A DNA stretch of 64,000 bases from Thermoguttaceae bacterium (GCA_017447865.1 JAFSMO010000012.1:45250-109249); one strand, 5' to 3'. Counted from the stretch's first letter, positions 1 through 11,999 are shown. Made by a program: numbers and translations. The notes: generated by a model from the sequence alone, not told the origin.

Positions 1-567
1 GCGAAGGGGATGAAGGGCGCGATCGAAAAGGCGATCGAGCTCCGTGACTCGAATCCGGGCGCATGGATCCCGCAGCAGTTTGAAAACCCGGCCAACCCGG
101 CGTACCACTTTGCAACCACCGGTCCGGAAATCTGGGCGGATACGGACGGGAAAGTCGATGCGCTGGTCGGAGGCGTCGGAACGGGCGGAACGCTGACCGG
201 AACGGGAAAATTCCTCCGTGAACAGAATCCGGACGTGAAGATCTTCGCGGTGGAACCGGACACCAGCCCGGTCCTGTCCGGCGGAAAACCGGGGCCGCAC
301 AAGATCCAGGGGATCGGCGCGGGCTTCGTTCCGAAAGTCATGGACCTTTCGATCGTCACGGAAGTGATCCAGGTGAAGAGCGAAGACGCGGGCGCAACGG
401 CTCGCGCAGCGGCGGCCAAAGAAGGGCTCCTCATCGGCATTTCGTCCGGCGCGGCGCTCTACGCGGCTCTGCAGCTGGCCAAACGTCCGGAATTTGCCGG
501 AAAACGCATCGTCGCGGTGCTTCCCGACACGGGCGAGCGTTATTTGTCCACGTGGCTTTTTGAGTAA
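1..567 (+). CDS. cysK: Cysteine synthase A, 3' part (cut by window edge)
   Basis: C-terminal 188 residues of a fold-type II PLP enzyme that makes cysteine from O-acetylserine and sulfide in the cytoplasm. The frame is open from base 1, so the gene starts upstream. The glycine loop that holds the PLP phosphate ([11 protein letters not shown], about residues 57-67 of the visible part), the ISSGAA segment and the C-terminal DTGERYLST motif are the family's hallmarks. The N-terminal part with the PLP lysine lies outside the window. metY follows 41 bases after the stop on the same strand, so the two sulfur-assimilation genes are probably co-transcribed. O-acetylserine sulfhydrylase is more likely than cystathionine beta-synthase because the protein ends directly after the catalytic domain. 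Confidence 0.93.
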   Translation, partial: AKGMKGAIEKAIELRDSNPGAWIPQQFENPANPAYHFATTGPEIWADTDGKVDALVGGVGTGGTLTGTGKFLREQNPDVKIFAVEPDTSPVLSGGKPGPHKIQGIGAGFVPKVMDLSIVTEVIQVKSEDAGATARAAAAKEGLLIGISSGAALYAALQLAKRPEFAGKRIVAVLPDTGERYLSTWLFE

Positions 568-608
568 TGAATTCAGTGGAATGATTCACGGAAAGGGGGG
601 TGGATTTT

Positions 609-1874
609 ATGCCATACCATTTTGAAACGCTTGCCATTCACGCGGGTCAGGTTCCAGACCCGGCAACTCAGTCCTTTGCGGTGCCGATTTACCGAACGAC
701 CGCTTTCGCGTTCCGTGATTCCCAGCACGGCGCCGACCTTTTCGGGCTGAAAGAGTCCGGAAATATTTACGCCCGGCTCATGAACCCGACGAACGACGTG
801 CTGGAGCGGCGTCTGGCGGCGCTCGACGGAGGGAAAGCCGCTCTGACGTTTGCTTCGGGCACGGCCGCGATCTACTTCACGATCACGAACATCGCGGCGC
901 TCGGCGATGAGATCGTCTCGGCGAACAATTTGTACGGCGGGACGTTCACCCAGTTCGACGCGATCCTGCCCCAGCAGGGGATCACCGTCCGGTTCACGCC
1001 GGTGAACGATTTCGAGGCGGTCGAGGCCGCCATCAACGACAAAACGCGGGCGATCTACGTCGAAATGGTCGGAAACCCGGGGCTGGAAGTCGCGGACGTG
1101 GAAGGCTACTCAGCCATCGCGCGGCGCCATCACCTTCCGCTGATCGTGGACGCGACGTTCACGACTCCGGCGCTTTGTCGTCCGATCGAGCACGGCGCGA
1201 ACATCGTGATCCATTCCCTCTCGAAGTGGATCGACGGCCACGGGACCGGGATCGGCGGCATCGTGATCGACGCGGGAAATTTCGACTGGACCGACCCGAA
1301 ATTCACGCTTTATAACGAGCCGGACCGCGGCTACCACGGCCTGCGTTTCGCGCACGATTTAGGCGACCTGAACGCGCTGGCGTTCATCCTGCGGCTTCGG
1401 ATCGTCGGCCTGCGCAATCAGGGCGCGACCCTTTCACCGGACGCGGCCTGGACGTTCCTTCAGGGGGTCCAGTCGCTGCCGCTGCGGATGAAGAAGCACA
1501 GCGAAAACGCTCTGGCGATCGCGAAGTTTCTGCAGAACCACCCGAAAGTGGCGTGGGTCCACTACCCGTCGCTGAGCCACCCGGAACTGGCGGCAAAATA
1601 CCTGCCGGACGGCTCGGGAGGAATGGTCGTTTTCGGCGTTCAGGGCGGCGCGAAAGCGGCGCGTGAACTGGTGGACCGCGTGAAGATCTTCACGATTCTG
1701 GCGAACGTCGGCGATTCCAAGAGCCTGATCATTCACCCCGCCAGCACCACGCACTCGCAGCTCAGCGAGGAGGACCAGCGCGCGGCTGGGCTTCCGCCGG
1801 AACTCATTCGGCTTTCGATCGGGCTGGAGCACGTCGATGATTTGATCGAAGCGCTCAAGGAGGCGTTGGGTTAA
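609..1874 (+). CDS. metY: O-acetylhomoserine sulfhydrylase (Cys/Met metabolism PLP enzyme)
   Basis: PLP-dependent enzyme of the Cys/Met metabolism family, making homocysteine from O-acetylhomoserine and sulfide. Visible motifs are the YARLMNPTND segment, SGTAAIYF, the LYGGTFTQF loop and SLSKWIDGHG, whose lysine should bind PLP. The FDWTDP region and the C-terminal HPASTTHSQL block match the sulfhydrylase branch. Length (421 aa) is normal. The ATG at 609 is chosen over an in-frame GTG at 600 because the strong Shine-Dalgarno stretch at 591-603 overlaps the GTG. It follows cysK and ends just before a good terminator, so cysK-metY probably form a transcription unit for sulfur amino acid synthesis. 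Cystathionine gamma-synthase is the main alternative. Confidence 0.9.
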   Translation: MPYHFETLAIHAGQVPDPATQSFAVPIYRTTAFAFRDSQHGADLFGLKESGNIYARLMNPTNDVLERRLAALDGGKAALTFASGTAAIYFTITNIAALGDEIVSANNLYGGTFTQFDAILPQQGITVRFTPVNDFEAVEAAINDKTRAIYVEMVGNPGLEVADVEGYSAIARRHHLPLIVDATFTTPALCRPIEHGANIVIHSLSKWIDGHGTGIGGIVIDAGNFDWTDPKFTLYNEPDRGYHGLRFAHDLGDLNALAFILRLRIVGLRNQGATLSPDAAWTFLQGVQSLPLRMKKHSENALAIAKFLQNHPKVAWVHYPSLSHPELAAKYLPDGSGGMVVFGVQGGAKAARELVDRVKIFTILANVGDSKSLIIHPASTTHSQLSEEDQRAAGLPPELIRLSIGLEHVDDLIEALKEALG

Positions 1875-1901
1875 TTCGTTTTGCCTGTTGGACGAATGAT
1901 T

Positions 1902-1936
1902 GGAGGACCGTTTTTCGGAACGGCCCTCCTTTTCTT
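1902..1936 (+). terminator. Rho-independent terminator after metY
   Basis: An 11-bp stem with one mismatch (1902-1912 with 1919-1929, arms GGAGGACCGTT and AACGGCCCTCC) closes a 6-nt loop and is followed by a T-rich tract. It separates the sulfur genes from eno. It also argues against starting eno at an in-frame codon near 1881. Confidence 0.85.
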
Positions 1937-2024
1937 TTTGGGGGGGCTTCTTTTTCTGATCCTTGCTTTTCTCTCTAAAATGGATCAGACGTTTTACTCT
2001 CTCAAACTCAGGAAAGGACCCAAA

Positions 2025-3305
2025 ATGAACCCAATCATCGAAAAGATCCGGGCGCGTCAGATCCTCGACAGTCGGGGGCTTCCGACCGTCGAAGTCGAAG
2101 TTTTTCTCAAAGACGGAACCATCGGTTTGGCCTCGGTGCCGAGCGGTTTGAGCCGGGGCGGGAACGAGGCGTGCGAGCTGCGCGACGGGATCCGGGATTT
2201 TTATGCCGGGAAGAGCGTCTGGCAGGCGGTGCATAACGTGAACAAAATTCTGAGCGACGAGCTGAAAGGGCTGGACGTCCGGAACCAGCGCAGGATCGAC
2301 GAGGTGATGCTCGCGGCCGACGGCACGCCCGATAAACGAAACCTGGGCGCCAACGCGATCCTGGGGGTTTCTCTGGCTTGTGCCAGGGCGGCGGCCAGTG
2401 CGCTGAACATCCCGCTTTTCCGCTACCTCGGCGGGATTTTCCCCTCTCAAATGCCCACCCCGATGGTGAACGTTCTGAATGGCGGGGTCCACGCGGATAA
2501 TTCGCTCGATGTGCAGGCTTTCATGCTCGTCCCACAGAATTTCCGAAGCTTCAGCGAGGCCCTGCGCGCGGTCTGCGAAACTTTTTACGCCCTGAAAACG
2601 CTCCTGCACGAGAAAAACCTTTCGACGAACGTCGGCGATGAAGGCGGTTTCGCCCCGCAAATTTCGAGTCACGAGCAGGTTTTCGAGATCCTGGTCCAGG
2701 CGATTCGCGGAGCGGGGTACACGCCCGGCGAGCAGATGAGCCTCGCCATTGACGTCGCGGCCAGCGAACTGTACCGGGACGGAAAATATTGCCTCGGTGG
2801 GCAGGAATTCACGGCCCAGGAACTGACCGATCTGTACGAGATCTGGACGAAAAATTTCCCGATCTGCTCGATCGAGGACGGGCTGGACCAGAACGATTGG
2901 GGCGGCTGGTTCTTCCTCTCGGAACGGCTCGGCGGTTCGGTCCAGATCGTCGGCGACGACCTCTTCTGCACGAACGAGGCGCTCCTGAGGCACGGCATTC
3001 AGAAAAGCGCGGCCAACGCGATTCTCATCAAGCCGAACCAGGTCGGGACGCTGAGCGAAACGTTCAACACGATCCAGCTCGCGAAAAAGCACGGGATCCG
3101 GACGATCATCAGCCACCGCAGCGGCGAGACGACCGACTCGTTCATTTCGGACCTTGCCGTGGCGGTTCAGGCCGATTTCATCAAGTCGGGAAGCGTTTCG
3201 CGCACGGAGCGGACCTCAAAGTACAATCAGCTCCTCCGTATTGAACAGAAACTCATGCAGGGCTCGGCGGTCCTGGAGAGGGAAGGGGACCCGGTCGAGG
3301 CATGA
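2025..3305 (+). CDS. eno: Enolase (phosphopyruvate hydratase)
   Basis: Glycolytic lyase interconverting 2-phosphoglycerate and phosphoenolpyruvate. The 426-aa product has the N-terminal enolase cap (IEKIRARQILDSRG), NVGDEGGFAP, the metal-binding SIEDGLDQNDW block, GDDLFCTN, LIKPNQVGT with the catalytic lysine, SHRSGET and the final KYNQLLRIE. The start at 2025 has a good ribosome site (AGGAAAGG) and gives the usual enolase N-terminus; the longer frame back to 1881 would run through the terminator. A possible -10 (TAAAAT, 1976-1981) lies upstream, with a seven-G run at 1940-1946. SHRSGETTD has T where most enolases have E, and KSGS replaces the usual KTGA, which are mild variations near the active site. 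Confidence 0.95.
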   Translation: MNPIIEKIRARQILDSRGLPTVEVEVFLKDGTIGLASVPSGLSRGGNEACELRDGIRDFYAGKSVWQAVHNVNKILSDELKGLDVRNQRRIDEVMLAADGTPDKRNLGANAILGVSLACARAAASALNIPLFRYLGGIFPSQMPTPMVNVLNGGVHADNSLDVQAFMLVPQNFRSFSEALRAVCETFYALKTLLHEKNLSTNVGDEGGFAPQISSHEQVFEILVQAIRGAGYTPGEQMSLAIDVAASELYRDGKYCLGGQEFTAQELTDLYEIWTKNFPICSIEDGLDQNDWGGWFFLSERLGGSVQIVGDDLFCTNEALLRHGIQKSAANAILIKPNQVGTLSETFNTIQLAKKHGIRTIISHRSGETTDSFISDLAVAVQADFIKSGSVSRTERTSKYNQLLRIEQKLMQGSAVLEREGDPVEA

Positions 3306-3571
3306 AAATGAGCGTGAAACGGGTCGTAATATTTAATTTTTCGTGAACAGATGGTAATTTGGGCGTTTTTCTCAAAGATTCCTTCTTCATTATTGGTTTT
3401 TTTTGGGGGGGGGGTATTTTATTTTTTCGCAGGTTAGGTTATAATGTGTATATTATAATGCGGGAATAGATTTTTTCTGGAAGGAAATTTGGCTCCCTTT
3501 TCGTTTTCATTACGAGCTGAATTCCATTTGGATCAAATGGTCCCGCTTACTTCTCACAGGAGAATTTAAAA
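3306..3571 (+). promoter_or_regulatory. eno-clpC intergenic region with possible promoter and operator
   Basis: AT-rich 266-base gap. It contains a run of ten G (3405-3414) and two TATAAT boxes (3440-3445 and 3454-3459), neither with a convincing -35. It also has a 7-bp palindrome CCATTTG-gat-CAAATGG (3524-3540) that lies in the leader about 30 bases before clpC. The palindrome could be an operator or a small RNA hairpin. No CIRCE or CtsR-like box was recognised. Confidence 0.4.
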
Positions 3572-6073
<2,502 letters not shown>

Positions 6074-6083
6074 TTCCTGAATC

Positions 6084-6743
6084 ATGAATTTATTTCAGAT
6101 TTACATCGCGTTTACCCCACTGGCACTTTATTTTGTGCTGGTGGGGTTGATGAATATGACGGGCCGGCCTTTTCTTGTGACTGGACTGCGGGACCAGATC
6201 GTGCTTTTTTTGGCCCTTTTTGGACTCGTGGCGGTTGGACCGATGCAGCTTTTCTTCCCGGTGAACGCTTCGTGGAGTTACGGCCCCTGGGTCTGGCTCC
6301 TGCTCATCGGGATTTACGCTTCCTGCTGCTTGCTTTACCTTCTTTTTCAGCGTCCGTCGATCAATCTTTACAACGTGACGATGACGGAATTTCGTCCGTT
6401 CATTTCGGATTTGGCGGTGGACTGTGACCCGAACGCGCGGCTGGCCGGCGATACGGTCTGCATGCCGACGTTGGGGATTCAGTTTTATTTCGATTCCAAC
6501 CCGGTACTTCGGACGATTTCGCTTATTTCGGCGGGGCCGAACCAGGACTGGGGCGGTTGGGACCGGTTTCGCAAATCGCTCATGGAAGGCCTGAAATCTC
6601 AAAGCCAGACGTTCGCGCCGAAGTATGTGGTGGGAATCAGTTTTCTTCTTCTTGGTCTGGCGATGCTCGTCGCCCTCCACGCGCTCATCTGGCTTGATTC
6701 GGCCTCATTTTTGAAGGCGATCCCCGACTTTTTGAGGATTTGA
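6084..6743 (+). CDS. Hypothetical four-helix membrane protein
   Basis: 219-aa protein that I do not recognise. Three hydrophobic helices are visible near residues 5-25, 37-58 and 68-90, then a soluble segment of about 90 residues (rich in D, N, R; ends near FAPKYVVG), then a fourth helix at about 183-207. The start lies 10 bases after the clpC stop, and a GGAG inside the end of clpC can serve as ribosome site, so it is probably translated from the clpC transcript. Nothing suggests an enzyme. It may be a planctomycete-specific inner-membrane protein. Function unknown. Confidence 0.7.
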   Translation: MNLFQIYIAFTPLALYFVLVGLMNMTGRPFLVTGLRDQIVLFLALFGLVAVGPMQLFFPVNASWSYGPWVWLLLIGIYASCCLLYLLFQRPSINLYNVTMTEFRPFISDLAVDCDPNARLAGDTVCMPTLGIQFYFDSNPVLRTISLISAGPNQDWGGWDRFRKSLMEGLKSQSQTFAPKYVVGISFLLLGLAMLVALHALIWLDSASFLKAIPDFLRI

Positions 6744-6799
6744 CGCGAATTTCCACGTGAAATCGACCGCAGTAAACCTTTTACCCTCCATAAATCATC

Positions 6800-9700
6800 A
6801 TGAAGAAAATCTTTCCCGTTCTGTTTTTCTCCCTCTGCGTTTCGTTTGCTCTGATGCTTCACGCGGCGGAGACTTCCCAAACCATTGAAGTGGGCCGCGT
6901 CATTGATAAAGAGGCGATTTCTGGCCAGACGCCGGACGTTTCTTCCGGCGCGTTCACCGTCGCGATGCGTTTCCGTCCCCTGGGGCAGGGCGTCGAGGAA
7001 TTTTCCGGCCGGGGAATGCTTTTCTCCGTGGCGAGCGGCTACTACGAAGGTTTCCGGGCCCACTACGGAAACGCCGCGCAGGACGTCATTTTCGAGATCG
7101 GGATCCCGGAGGTCCGCCACTCGATTTCCACTCGTACACGGACTTCCGCGCCGCTCGGCGTTCTGAGCGATCTGGTCTGCACGTACGACGGCGCTGAGAT
7201 GAAAATTTACCTGAACGGCGAGGAGGCCGCAAGCCAGGCCACCGACGTGAAGATCGAAACAAAAAATGCCCCGCTGCGCGTTGGTTACGTGAATTACGGG
7301 ATCGGCTCGACGAAAATGTTCGTGGAAAACGTCGAGTTTGCCGACCATGCGTTCACGCTGGAGGAAGTTCAGACCCGATTCGCGAAGCACCCGGCCGGGG
7401 AGGTCCGCAAGATCGCGATGATGAAGAAATTCAAGATCGCGGGAAACGCCGTGAATCTCGATCTGGAGCAGGAAGCGCTGGACTTTTTTGTCGGCCTGGA
7501 GGATCTCACCGAGTCGTCGCGGACCGCCGCTCTGGACGCACGCTGGCAGCTGCTCATGGCGCGCAAAGAGTTCAAAGAGGCGGAGCCGCTGCTCCTCGCC
7601 AAGGCGGAAACGCTGAAAAAGCCGGTCCCGGAAGACGAGACGCTCCCGCAGCAGAACGTCCGCATGAGTACGCTCTTTGACGTGCTGGAAGCGTTGGACG
7701 CGCTGGCGGAGAACGGCTCCGAAAAGTGCCGGGCCATGGCCGCGAGCCTGCGCGAAATGTTCCCGACCGATGCCGCGTATCTCGTGAAGATCCATGCGCT
7801 GGACGATCAAATGCGCGCCCGCACGCTGGCCGTGGAGGAGGATTCGCTCGCCAAACTGGCCGAGTTGAAGAAAAGCGCGCAAAATGCGGACGCGGTGAAG
7901 CTTTACCTCGTGCCGACGGCTTCCGGCGAGCAGGCTGGCGACCAGCCCGACGGCTCGAAGGCGCGGCCGTTTACGTCGTTCAAGGCGGCGTTCGAGGTGG
8001 CGCTCGCGCTTCAGGCGGAGGGAAAATCGGTCGTCATTTTCGCGGCCGACGGCGAATATTTCGTCCCGGAAGGGGTTTTGGCCCGGAACGAAAAAATGCC
8101 GGAAACCTCCGCGACGATCCGGCTGCGGGCGCTGAAAGGCGCGAAACCGGTCTTTACCGGAGGCGTGACGCTCAAAAACTTCCAGAAAGTCACCGACGCG
8201 CAGGTCCTCGGGCGTTTCCAGCCCGCCGTGCGTGAAAAAGTCCTCGTTTGCGATCTGAAGGCGCTGGGGATCACCGACTTTGGCACGATGAACCCGCGCG
8301 GTTACGGCTCGATCGATAAACCGTGGACCGATCTGTTCGTGAACGGGAAGGCGATGGAACTGGCCCGCTGGCCGAACCGGGGGGACGAGGATCTGAAAAT
8401 CGGCGAGGTCGTGCCTGGCCCCAACGCGCAAATGGAGCCGCCGCACGTGAAGACCGACTCGGAAACGTTCCACTACGATTTTGACCGTCCGGACGGCTGG
8501 AAGATCGACGAAGATTTCGACGCGTACGCCTACGGCCTCTGGGAGTGGGAATGGGCCGCGAATACGGTGAAAGTCAAGCAGATCGACCGGGAAAACAAAA
8601 CGATCCAGGTCGCCCGCAAGAATCTCCGCGACCGCTACACGTTCCACTTTCTGAACATTCTGGAGGAACTGGACGCTCCGGGCGAGTACTTCATCGACCG
8701 CGCGAACGGGCTGGTTTACTTCTACCCGCCGGAGGGGCTGGACCTGAACGCCGCCGTCATTGAGTTCCCGGTCCTGAATTCCGAATTCCTGAACCTGAAA
8801 AACCAGAAGAACATCTGGTTCGACGGCCTGACGTTCCAGACCGCGCGCGGCACGGCAGTGCGTCTGGAGGGGTGCGAGCACGTCGCCTTCACGAATTGCA
8901 CCCTGCAGCAGTTCGGCTGTACGGCCCTGATCGTCCGCGGCGGCAAGTACTGCGGGATCTTCGACTCGGAAGTCCGGAACGTCGGCGCCTGCGGCGTCCA
9001 GCTTTTCGGCGGAAACCGCGACACTCTGGAGCATTGCGGTCACGCCATGATCAATAACGTGATCAGCGATTTCAGCCGGATCGACCGCGCGTACGCCCCG
9101 GCCGCCCACGTGATCGGTGTCGGAATGGCCTGCACGCAGAATCTGATGTACGACTCGCCGCACCACGCGATCCGTGCCGAAGGAAACGACCTTTTGATCG
9201 CCCGGAACGAAGTGCACAGCGTCGTGTACGAGTTCAGCGACCAGAGCGGGATCGACGTTTACTGCGATCCGACCTACCGCGGAATGGTGATCGACCAGAA
9301 TCTCTGGCACCACATTGGCTCCTCGTTCGCGCTCTGCGGCCAGGCGGGGATCCGGCTTGACGATTCCATCTCTGGCGTGGTCATGACCGAAAACCTCTTT
9401 TACCGCTCCTCCGGTGGGGCCTTCGGCGGGATCCAGATCCACGGCGGGAAGGACAATCTGATCGCGCGGAACTTCTTCGCCGACTGCACGCTTGGGATCA
9501 GTTTCACCGCGTGGCGGAACGGCCGGTACGAGAAATTCTACACGGAAATGTACCCCCAGCACGTGAAGTTTTATCAGGACTTGGGCGTTTATCCGTTCAT
9601 GGAGACCATCACGGAAACGTTCAACCGGAACTACGTTTACAGGAACGAGGTCCTGAACTGCGACCAGTTCGTTCGCGGCCAGAACACGGACAACATTTTC

Positions 9701-9889
9701 ATGGCGAACACGGTGCGGACCTCCGCGGAGGCCCCGGCGTCTGAGGATCCTCTGACCGTGCGCGCGTGGCTTGGGAAGGTTTCGGGGCGTGATCTTTCGA
9801 AGATCGGGAACCAGCCGAACCGTTTGTTCCCGCGTGGGCGTGAGGACGTGGGGGATGAGATTTCGCCGAATTTCTTTGGGGCGAAATAA
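6800..9889 (+). CDS. Secreted LamG-domain / right-handed beta-helix protein
   Basis: 1029-aa exported protein. Residues 1-23 form a Sec signal peptide ending LHAAE. Residues about 30-205 look like a concanavalin/LamG jelly roll (YYEGFRAHYGN, LVCTYDGAEMKIYLNGEE). A helical linker follows (about 215-360). From about 365 to 990 the protein looks like a parallel beta-helix of the pectate lyase-like superfamily (RPFTSFKAAFEVA, VVIFAADGEYFV, and repeated short Asn/Gly strands). Such proteins usually bind or cleave uronic-acid polysaccharides, which fits uxaC and the glycoside hydrolases in the window. Catalytic residues cannot be assigned. No clear Shine-Dalgarno precedes the ATG. A duplicated structured repeat begins about 20 bases after the stop. 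Confidence 0.8.
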   Translation: MKKIFPVLFFSLCVSFALMLHAAETSQTIEVGRVIDKEAISGQTPDVSSGAFTVAMRFRPLGQGVEEFSGRGMLFSVASGYYEGFRAHYGNAAQDVIFEIGIPEVRHSISTRTRTSAPLGVLSDLVCTYDGAEMKIYLNGEEAASQATDVKIETKNAPLRVGYVNYGIGSTKMFVENVEFADHAFTLEEVQTRFAKHPAGEVRKIAMMKKFKIAGNAVNLDLEQEALDFFVGLEDLTESSRTAALDARWQLLMARKEFKEAEPLLLAKAETLKKPVPEDETLPQQNVRMSTLFDVLEALDALAENGSEKCRAMAASLREMFPTDAAYLVKIHALDDQMRARTLAVEEDSLAKLAELKKSAQNADAVKLYLVPTASGEQAGDQPDGSKARPFTSFKAAFEVALALQAEGKSVVIFAADGEYFVPEGVLARNEKMPETSATIRLRALKGAKPVFTGGVTLKNFQKVTDAQVLGRFQPAVREKVLVCDLKALGITDFGTMNPRGYGSIDKPWTDLFVNGKAMELARWPNRGDEDLKIGEVVPGPNAQMEPPHVKTDSETFHYDFDRPDGWKIDEDFDAYAYGLWEWEWAANTVKVKQIDRENKTIQVARKNLRDRYTFHFLNILEELDAPGEYFIDRANGLVYFYPPEGLDLNAAVIEFPVLNSEFLNLKNQKNIWFDGLTFQTARGTAVRLEGCEHVAFTNCTLQQFGCTALIVRGGKYCGIFDSEVRNVGACGVQLFGGNRDTLEHCGHAMINNVISDFSRIDRAYAPAAHVIGVGMACTQNLMYDSPHHAIRAEGNDLLIARNEVHSVVYEFSDQSGIDVYCDPTYRGMVIDQNLWHHIGSSFALCGQAGIRLDDSISGVVMTENLFYRSSGGAFGGIQIHGGKDNLIARNFFADCTLGISFTAWRNGRYEKFYTEMYPQHVKFYQDLGVYPFMETITETFNRNYVYRNEVLNCDQFVRGQNTDNIFMANTVRTSAEAPASEDPLTVRAWLGKVSGRDLSKIGNQPNRLFPRGREDVGDEISPNFFGAK

Positions 9890-9907
9890 AAACCAGAATA
9901 TTTAAAA

Positions 9908-10044
9908 GATCAAAAAGTTTTTGAAAGAGGGGGTCCCGGGGGAGGAACAATTTTCAAAATGTTCCTCCCTCCGCGGGGCCTAAACTCTTTACGGGCGAGA
10001 CTTTTTTCTCCCGCAGGGTGAAAAAAGCGAGGGCGTTTACCCGA
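9908..10044 (+). repeat. Structured dispersed repeat, family A copy 1
   Basis: About 137-base element, repeated at 10067-10204 and, inverted, at 29295-29433. It contains a hairpin with 9-10-bp arms (GGAGGAACA ... TGTTCCTCC) and a second hairpin (TTTTTTCTCCC-GCA-GGGTGAAAAAA) with one mismatch. It lies just after the beta-helix gene in the same direction, so it will be in that mRNA's 3' end. Confidence 0.85.
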
Positions 10045-10066
10045 AAATCTAATCAACCCATCTCCT

Positions 10067-10204
10067 GATCAAAAAGTTTTTGAAAGAGGGGGTCCCGGGG
10101 GAGGAACAATTTTCAAAATGTTCCTCCCTCCGCGGGGTCTAAAATTTTTACGGGCGAGACTTTTTTCTCCCGCAGGGTGAAAAAAGCGAGGGCGTTTACC
10201 CGAA
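10067..10204 (+). repeat. Structured dispersed repeat, family A copy 2
   Basis: Near-identical direct copy of 9908-10044, offset by 159 bases. The two copies fill the gap between the convergent beta-helix gene and leuA. Copy differences are only a few bases, so duplication is recent or homogenised. Confidence 0.85.
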
Positions 10205-10216
10205 CCTCCCAGACTC

Positions 10217-11737
10217 TCACATCACGATCCGGTTCACTGCGTCAAGGAACGCCAAAATGCTCGCCTCGATCGAGTCGGTGGAGAGGCCCTGGCCGCGGTA
10301 CTCACGATCGTTGAAGCTGATCGTAACGTCCACTTTACCCTGCGCGTCATGGCCGACCGTCACGCTATGGACGCGGTACTCTTTGCAGGTCAGCGCCAGG
10401 CCGGTGAGCTTGCAGATCGCCAGGAAAATGCCGTCGATCGGGCCGTCGCCGGTCGTCGTTTCGCTCTCGGTCTCCACGAAGAAATCCCCGTGGCTGAGCT
10501 TGATGCTCGTGACCGGTTTTTTGCCCGTGCCGCTCGCGCTGGAGTAGGATTCCAGCTTCCAGCTGTACTTCGTCGTTTCCTTCACCAGAACGCGCTGGAC
10601 GAGCGACTGAATGTCGGCGTCGTAAATCTCTTTTTTGCGGTCGGTCAGGACTTTGAACTCTTCGAACAGTTTGTTCAGCTGCTCCGGCGTGAGCGTGTAG
10701 CCCAGCTGGTTCACTTTATCGTTCAGGGCGGCGCGGCCGCTGTGCTTTCCCAAAACCAGGTCGGTTTTCTGGAACCCGACGTCTTCGGGGCGCATGATCT
10801 CGTACGTCATGCAGTTCTTCAGCATGCCGTCCTGATGGATCCCCGACTCGTGCGCGAAGGCGTTGCGGCCGACGATCGCTTTGTTGCGCGGGACTTCCAG
10901 CCCGGTGATGCCCGAGACCAGCTGGCTGGCCGGGACGAGGCGGCGTGTGACGATCCCCGTCGAGGCGTGGAAAGCGTCGCGGCGCGTGTTCAGCGCCATG
11001 GTGATCTCCTCCAGCGAGCAGTTGCCCGCACGTTCGCCCAAGCCGTTGATGGTGCATTCGACCTGGCCGGCCCCGGCTTCCACCGCGGCGAGCGAGTTGG
11101 CCATCGCCAAGCCCAAGTCGTTGTGGCAGTGCACCGAAATGATCGCCTTTTCAATGTTCGGAACGGTCGTTTTCAGCGTGCGGATGTACTCGGCAAACTG
11201 GGCGGGGATCGCGTACCCCACCGTGTCGGGAATGTTCACCGTCGTCGCGCCGGCGTTGATGGCCACTTCAATGACCTGGCAGAGAAAATCGATTTCGGTC
11301 CGGCTTGCGTCCTCAGCGGAGAATTCGATGTTCGACGTCAACGCCGCGGCCTTGCGCACGAAGTGGTCCGTGTTTTCCAGGACCTGCTCTTTGGTCATGC
11401 GCAGTTTGTACTCGCGGTGGATCGGGCTCGTGGCGAGAAAGACGTGAATGCGGGGATTCTCGGCGTCCTTGATGGCGTCCCAGGCCGCTTCGATGTCGCG
11501 GTCCTTGCAGCGGGCCAGGGCGCAAACGCTGCTCCCCTTGACGACCTGGGCGATTTTGTGTACGGACTCAAAGTCACCGGGCGAAACGACCGGAAAACCG
11601 GCTTCGATGACGTCCACGCCGAGCGAGGAAAGCATCTGGGCGACTTCCAGTTTTTCCGGAATGTTCATGCTGGCGCCGGGGGACTGCTCGCCGTCGCGCA
11701 AGGTCGTGTCGAAAATGACGATTTTTCTGTCGGACAT
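10217..11737 (-). CDS. leuA: 2-isopropylmalate synthase
   Basis: First committed enzyme of leucine synthesis, condensing acetyl-CoA with 2-oxoisovalerate. The 506-aa product shows DTTLRDGEQSPG at the N-terminus, the HCHNDLGLA metal-binding motif, GLGERAGN, HESGIHQDG, and a C-terminal LeuA-dimer (allosteric) domain ending in FNDREYRGQG ... AFLDAVNRIV. The start at 11737 is chosen because AGGAGAAA sits 4-11 bases upstream and MSDRKIVIFDTTLRDG is the usual N-terminus; the longer frame would extend into the leader terminator. Upstream lie a promoter, a leucine-rich leader peptide and an intrinsic terminator, so expression is probably controlled by leucine attenuation. Confidence 0.95.
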   Translation of the reverse strand: MSDRKIVIFDTTLRDGEQSPGASMNIPEKLEVAQMLSSLGVDVIEAGFPVVSPGDFESVHKIAQVVKGSSVCALARCKDRDIEAAWDAIKDAENPRIHVFLATSPIHREYKLRMTKEQVLENTDHFVRKAAALTSNIEFSAEDASRTEIDFLCQVIEVAINAGATTVNIPDTVGYAIPAQFAEYIRTLKTTVPNIEKAIISVHCHNDLGLAMANSLAAVEAGAGQVECTINGLGERAGNCSLEEITMALNTRRDAFHASTGIVTRRLVPASQLVSGITGLEVPRNKAIVGRNAFAHESGIHQDGMLKNCMTYEIMRPEDVGFQKTDLVLGKHSGRAALNDKVNQLGYTLTPEQLNKLFEEFKVLTDRKKEIYDADIQSLVQRVLVKETTKYSWKLESYSSASGTGKKPVTSIKLSHGDFFVETESETTTGDGPIDGIFLAICKLTGLALTCKEYRVHSVTVGHDAQGKVDVTISFNDREYRGQGLSTDSIEASILAFLDAVNRIVM

Positions 11738-11822
11738 GGTTTTCTCCTGAAGGTTAAAAAAAGGAAAAGTTGAACTTGAAATTTCGGGAGTTCTCCGGGA
11801 AAGGCCCCGAGGAACGGGTAAC

Positions 11823-11859
11823 AAAAAAACCGTAAAATCACGGCAGCGATTTTACGGTT
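11823..11859 (-). terminator. Intrinsic terminator in the leuA leader (attenuator)
   Basis: On the minus strand a 12-bp perfect stem (AACCGTAAAATC with GATTTTACGGTT) closes an 8-nt loop and continues into seven T. It lies between the leuA promoter and the leuA start, so it can only act by stopping transcription before leuA. Part of its 5' arm can instead pair with the leader-peptide coding region. Confidence 0.85.
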
Positions 11860-11890
11860 TCTGAATTTTTATTCGGCTGTACAGTTCGAT

Positions 11891-11989
11891 TTATCTGTCG
11901 CACGAATCCAAACCAAAACCATTCCAATCGCCGCTGAGCGGCCTGGTAAGGAGGAGGGTTTCGAATTGGATAAACAGCAAATCTTTCAT
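11891..11989 (-). CDS. leuL: Leucine-rich leader peptide of leuA
   Basis: 32-codon ORF starting a few bases after the predicted transcription start. It begins MKDLLFIQFETLLLTRPLSG and contains seven Leu, with three consecutive Leu codons (CTC CTC CTT) at positions 12-14. It ends in TAA 32 bases before the terminator stem. No Shine-Dalgarno is visible and the 5' UTR would be very short, so it may be translated leaderless. Position, length and a Leu run just before an attenuator are what is known for leu leader peptides; translation itself is inferred. The gene symbol is by analogy. Confidence 0.75.
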   Translation of the reverse strand: MKDLLFIQFETLLLTRPLSGDWNGFGLDSCDR

Positions 11990-11999
11990 AGTAAAGGGA

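Noticed and set aside
568..608. Possible SAM or T-box riboswitch before metY
   Set aside because: The gap to cysK is only 41 bases, too short for either.
1881..2024. N-terminal extension of enolase
   Set aside because: It would run through a strong terminator and lacks a ribosome site; the 2025 start has both a good site and the standard N-terminus.
6599..9562. 987-codon minus-strand open frame across the beta-helix gene
   Set aside because: No ribosome site or motif; the plus strand has a signal peptide and recognisable domains.
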